The position numbers and the translations under genes were made by a program. A DNA stretch of 64,000 nt from Ailanthus altissimus (Eukaryota; Streptophyta; Magnoliopsida; Sapindales; Simaroubaceae): NCBI GenBank assembly GCA_946807835.1, contig OX327690.1:18386501-18450500 (forward strand), in the 5' to 3' direction. The notes below the pieces were generated by a model. The model did no database searches and had not been told where the DNA came from. It worked only from the letters and a program-made list of their open reading frames with translations. This document shows positions 60,091 to 64,000 of the stretch, one piece after another (the first letter of the stretch is position 1; each line of letters opens with the position of its first letter).

Positions 60091-62240
60091 ATTATGATTC
60101 ATTTTTGTGCTCCTTCTAACCCTACAGCTAGATGGGTTGACCAAGTAGCTTATGAATTGGAAGACTTTGAATTACACAAAATAGGCTTTATGTATTTACT
60201 TTTATTTCCTAAAGGTCTAAGGTCATGTAAGATTGGCCTTTTTGAGACAATTGATTCGTAGATGGAGTTTAACCATACATACTTTTGAAAAGTGTTGTAG
60301 ATTATTGACTAACTTTTGCAAATTAGTTAAAGTACTTTTACGGTCATATAGGAGGGGAGCATCTTATATGAGGCAAAGCATGCTACCAGAGTCAAAGGGT
60401 CGGGGCAATAATTGCTCTGTGGTTAAGAAAACTTGTGTTTTGTGATCAGATTACTAATAATGTTTAGAGAAGAATTGTAGGGGATTTCTCTTTCTTTCTT
60501 GCTCCTTATTTTTTTTTTGGGTACTATTAAACAACTTGATTACATTTATTATGCCAAGGTTTGTGTTTTTGGAAAATATAATGTAGAACTTTTATTTTAT
60601 AAACTTTCTTCAAATCTTCATGTTTGAACAGTTTAATGGTATGCCAAGAGCCTTTTACTTTTTTGTGCATAGACCAACTTATAAATAGGGGCTACACTCT
60701 TATGAGTGATGACTTAATCTCTAACTTATTGTTTGTTGGTGTCTATTAGCTACATAATCTCTTCTATTTAAAGGGGATTCATCACTTTATAGATAAATGC
60801 TTCTAAGTTTATTTTCAAGTTGTATGTTTTATGACTGAGACTTTTCAAGTTCCTGATTTTTATGATTGCTAATAATGATGTTCATTTTTCTTGTCCTTTA
60901 TTTGCTGATGATGGTTCATTTGTTCTTGTTGAGTACTATCTAGTTGTAAATTTAGGTTATTTGTCATAGGTAAACAAAAACATAAAGTTTGTGCACATGC
61001 TATATCAACATGTTAATGTCCTAAGGCAGTTTAGATTAAACTAAAGTTGCCCTTTGTCTGGAAAGGCTTTAGCTAACTTTTAGAAGTTGATTAATAGGGT
61101 TTGTCACCTTAAACCTAATGAGTTCAAGAGTTTGAGGGGTATGGTTTTGGAGGTAGTTGACCCTAATCTTATGGGAGAAACTTTGCTAGATTAGGATGGT
61201 TATTAGAAAGCTTCTTTGATTTTTTTTTTTTTTTTTGTGATTGAGTTTTGGAGAAGTCATGTTGAAGTTCTAAGCATTTCTCTTGAGATTGATGTTGTTT
61301 CTATGCTAAAGGTAAGCTCGAATTCAACCATTACAATGCACAGCAAGGCTTGTATATGCTTTATATTATGACTTATAGTGGTACAAGCAAAGTGGTTGGT
61401 ATATAAAGGCTAGTGTTTATAAGCGATTAAAAAAATAAATAACTAAGAAGGTTGTCACCAAGGATATTACAAGTGTTGTTAGTACTCTTGTTACTTATTC
61501 TTCTTATTTTAGATCCTTTGTCAATTGTATCTTTTCTCTATTGTACTCAAGAGAAGTCATAGGCTATCAAAAAGGCTTCATAGAGGGACTCCTACTTCAG
61601 TTGAGGAAATCACTTCTTCGAAAGAGGAAAAAGTTGGGTTGAGGCTTATCTATACCTTGTAAGTTCTTAAATTGAAGACGAGGCTCTTGCAAATGAAGAT
61701 GAGGGTTCTGCTTCTCAAGTAAAGAAAGATAAGATTATGCAATCTAATCCTAAGGTATGTATGTAAAACTTAAAATCATATTTCTTTATGGTTTTTGTCT
61801 CTCTTTCTTATGTTTTCTAATTGGCATGTTTCATTTGATTGGTAAAAAGGGGTCGAATCTCTTAAGACATAGTTAAGAAGACTCTTAAAGAATATAAAAA
61901 GAAGGAAGATGACAACCAAAAAAATAAATGAGGTGTTGCTGAAAACTAGGGGGACTTTGAGCTTTTAGCTTATACTATTGCCACCATAACTACAACTCCT
62001 CCTAAGTTTTCTATTAAGCCTCTCACTCAAAGTGAGTGTTAAGCCTTTGAAGAGGAAGTCTACTGCTCTTGCTGGTAGGATAAAGGCCAAGAGGCTTTTT
62101 AGAGCTAAGTTGAAGGCCTATTTTGGGAGGAGAGTGAAGACAAGCCTAGTAAGAATTTTTTTTTCTTTTTTGGCCTTTCTCTCTCTTTTTCCCTTTATTA
62201 TTTATGAAATTGTGTTTTTCTACATGTAGAGCCCTTAGAT
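60091..62240 (+). pseudogene. Decayed gene resembling the plant mobile domain (aminotransferase-like)
   Basis: Pieces in changing frames: PTARWVDQVAYELEDFELHK, then IGFMYLLLFPKGLRSC (60120-60230); RQLIRRWSLTIHTF (60245-60286), close to the ERWxPxTHTFH signature of plant mobile domain proteins; EFWRSHVEVLSISLEIDVVS (61225-61290); and a basic tail KPLKRKSTALAGRIKAKR (62041-62094). Plant mobile domains occur in transposons and in a few domesticated genes. Stops and shifts make this copy non-functional. The family assignment rests on a short match. Confidence 0.45.
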
Positions 62241-62434
62241 TGGCATCTTCAATTTGCTAGCTTCTTAAGTTTCTTACAGATCTATTGGAAGATTAGTTTA
62301 AGAATCCTTTTATTATGAGAATTCATCTTACTTTCCATTTGAGTGTGTTTATCACGTTTCCACATTTTCTTTTAGACTTTTTCATTACAAGATCCTAACT
62401 ATACATTATAATGGAGTCCTAAAAAATATTGGGC

Positions 62435-63450
62435 TAGAATACTTGAGATTGCTATATGATAAGGTATTACTGATTGCAGTGATATCATGATAATGTGGTA
62501 GGTTGTAAGAACAAGCCAGATTGGGTCTAAATATTGGATGTCAATATCTTCACCCTAACTAAGCTTGACATAAGGCCCACTATGCCTTTAAAAAGCTCAT
62601 AGAATTCAAAAAGTCCTTGTGATATGAATTTACTTTAGCAATATTGAGCTTGAAGCCTTATTAATCGAATAAATTTGATCTTAAGCTATAAGAGGTGTGG
62701 GAGTCGGGTTTGCATAGTAAATAATAGAGAAACATAGTTAAGAAGGGCATTAGAAAATTGTTAAAAGTGATTGACTCTGTTTGGTGTTGTTTAGAGGAAA
62801 TTTACTGCTAGGGTTTTTGGTACTATTTCCTAAGTCTTATGGACTTTGAAATTCGTGCAAAGCTACAAGGTTATAAGTGAGTTTGAAGGAAAACTCTAAG
62901 AAAACATGAAAAAGGGTATGTAATGTTTAAAAGAGTGAGTTATGATGAGTTGTAGTATTATTGCGTCAAAAAGAAAGTTATTAAGGTTTTGTACTAGATT
63001 AGAACTCCTTCCTTAACCTATAATCCTCGTAATATCTAAATTATTTAATAGAAAAAAATAATTTTGACAATTAAAAGGAATAAGATACTAATTTTTTTTT
63101 TTTACATGAACCCCCTGATATGTTAATTACATATCATATTGAATAAACAACTTACCCTTTAATTTTAAAAGGACTCCAAGGGCTGAGAAGTATCTTATTA
63201 GGCTTGTGTTCTCCGTTAGCCTTAGTCATATGAACTTACCCTTATTTAAGTTAAGTTTTTTCAAGTGGGTCTTAGCCTAAGGATCCATATACTTTAAGCC
63301 TTTCTTAATGCAATCTTATATTTATTAAATCATAATCCATAGATTAAACTCATAAAGTAGTATGGATCCACATGTTTATCTTCTTTAATATGCCCAATCA
63401 TATGTATAAGCTTGAAGTTGAGTCTTTTGTAAATTTATATATAACACATA
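62435..63450 (+). repeat. Repeat family D, copy 3 (possible right LTR)
   Basis: Direct repeat of copy 2 at about 65-75% identity by eye, over its full length of about 1 kb. It brackets, with copy 2, the plant-mobile-domain-like gene. Confidence 0.7.
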
Positions 63451-64000
63451 TTTAACGTTGTTTTGGTTATTATAATATTTTTGTCAACTATTATGAATAT
63501 CATGCATGATTGTGAAGTTAAGAAAAAGAAGATATTAAATTATTATTATTATTAGAAAATTTTTAATTCGGTTAGAAAATTTTTAAAGGGTTTATGACAT
63601 CTGGACCCTCATGGTTTAGTAAAATTTATTAAAAAACCCTTTATAGTTTCAAAAAACTTAATACACCCTTGTCTATTAGTGCCTGCCATTTGTTTTAACA
63701 AATTTTTTATTAAGAAGTGTGCAATTACTATTTTACTCCTGATTGAAAGTTATGCAATGATCATTATGCCTATAATCCTAATTTCCCTTTTTATATTTTT
63801 TTATTTTTAAAAATTTATTCTAAATTAAATATATAATAAATAATTAAAAAAAGTCTTTGCCACTATTATCGAAAAATAGCGGTCACAGGCCACCATTGGC
63901 TGCCATTTTTCAAAAATGATGGCGATTGTAAAAATAATCAAATTTTATATTATTAAACTTTAAGTTTATTAATTTACACAATATTTATATCATTTTTGAC
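63451..64000. other. AT-rich end of the window, nothing recognised
   Basis: Contains (ATT)n near 63540. The stretch around 63600-63730 (gaccctcatggttt, aatacacccttg) looks like non-coding transposon sequence, but no element could be defined. Confidence 0.4.

Overview
The window is nuclear DNA from a flowering plant, most likely a eudicot. Genes have introns with GT/AG borders, the DNA is AT-rich, and the transposons (MuDR/MULE, Copia, Ty3/gypsy, L1-type LINE, hAT) are typical of angiosperms. I cannot name the species from sequence alone. Three genes look intact: a WD40 protein of the PAK1IP1/MAK11 type (28257-30927, +, 3 exons, 343 aa), a 102-aa protein of unknown function (32413-34435, +, 3 exons) and ER oxidoreductin ERO1 (35584-42735, -, 9 exons, 468 aa). 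They form one island of about 15 kb, and nearly everything else is transposon sequence. Exon coordinates are my own splice reconstruction; reading phase is kept across every junction.

Left part, 1-24 kb. A broken PPR gene (1-1335) is followed by a very large, old Mutator-like element (about 1.9-24.0 kb). The element carries a dead MuDR transposase on + and a dead DUF1985/Ulp1-protease gene on -, facing each other between long, diverged inverted ends. It has been hit repeatedly. A gag-protease-only Ty3/gypsy element (5225-16343) splits the transposase just after the SWIM finger. That element's 5' LTR holds an inverted solo LTR (11811-15655, TSD TTTAG), and the solo LTR holds a truncated Copia element (about 12332-15149). 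A Copia-family solo LTR (17511-19683, TSD ATATA) splits the Ulp1 gene. A truncated LTR and a SINE-like piece lie further in.

24-28 kb. Decayed intergenic DNA, including a hAT-like element that encloses a receptor-kinase fragment.

28-43 kb. The gene island. The WD40 gene has telo-boxes upstream, as expected for a ribosome-biogenesis gene. A fold-back sequence resembling a miRNA precursor lies between the 102-aa gene and ERO1. ERO1 intron 1 contains a 5'-truncated L1 LINE whose target-site duplication includes the exon-1 splice donor.

43-64 kb. A small hAT element is followed by transposons. A roughly 1-kb repeat (called D here) occurs three times. Copy 1 is split by a 9.7-kb Copia element with two nearly identical 2.5-kb LTRs (44859-54604). 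Copies 2 and 3 flank a decayed gene resembling the plant mobile domain, which is itself split by another solo LTR (57837-60090). No tRNA, rRNA or CRISPR array was seen.
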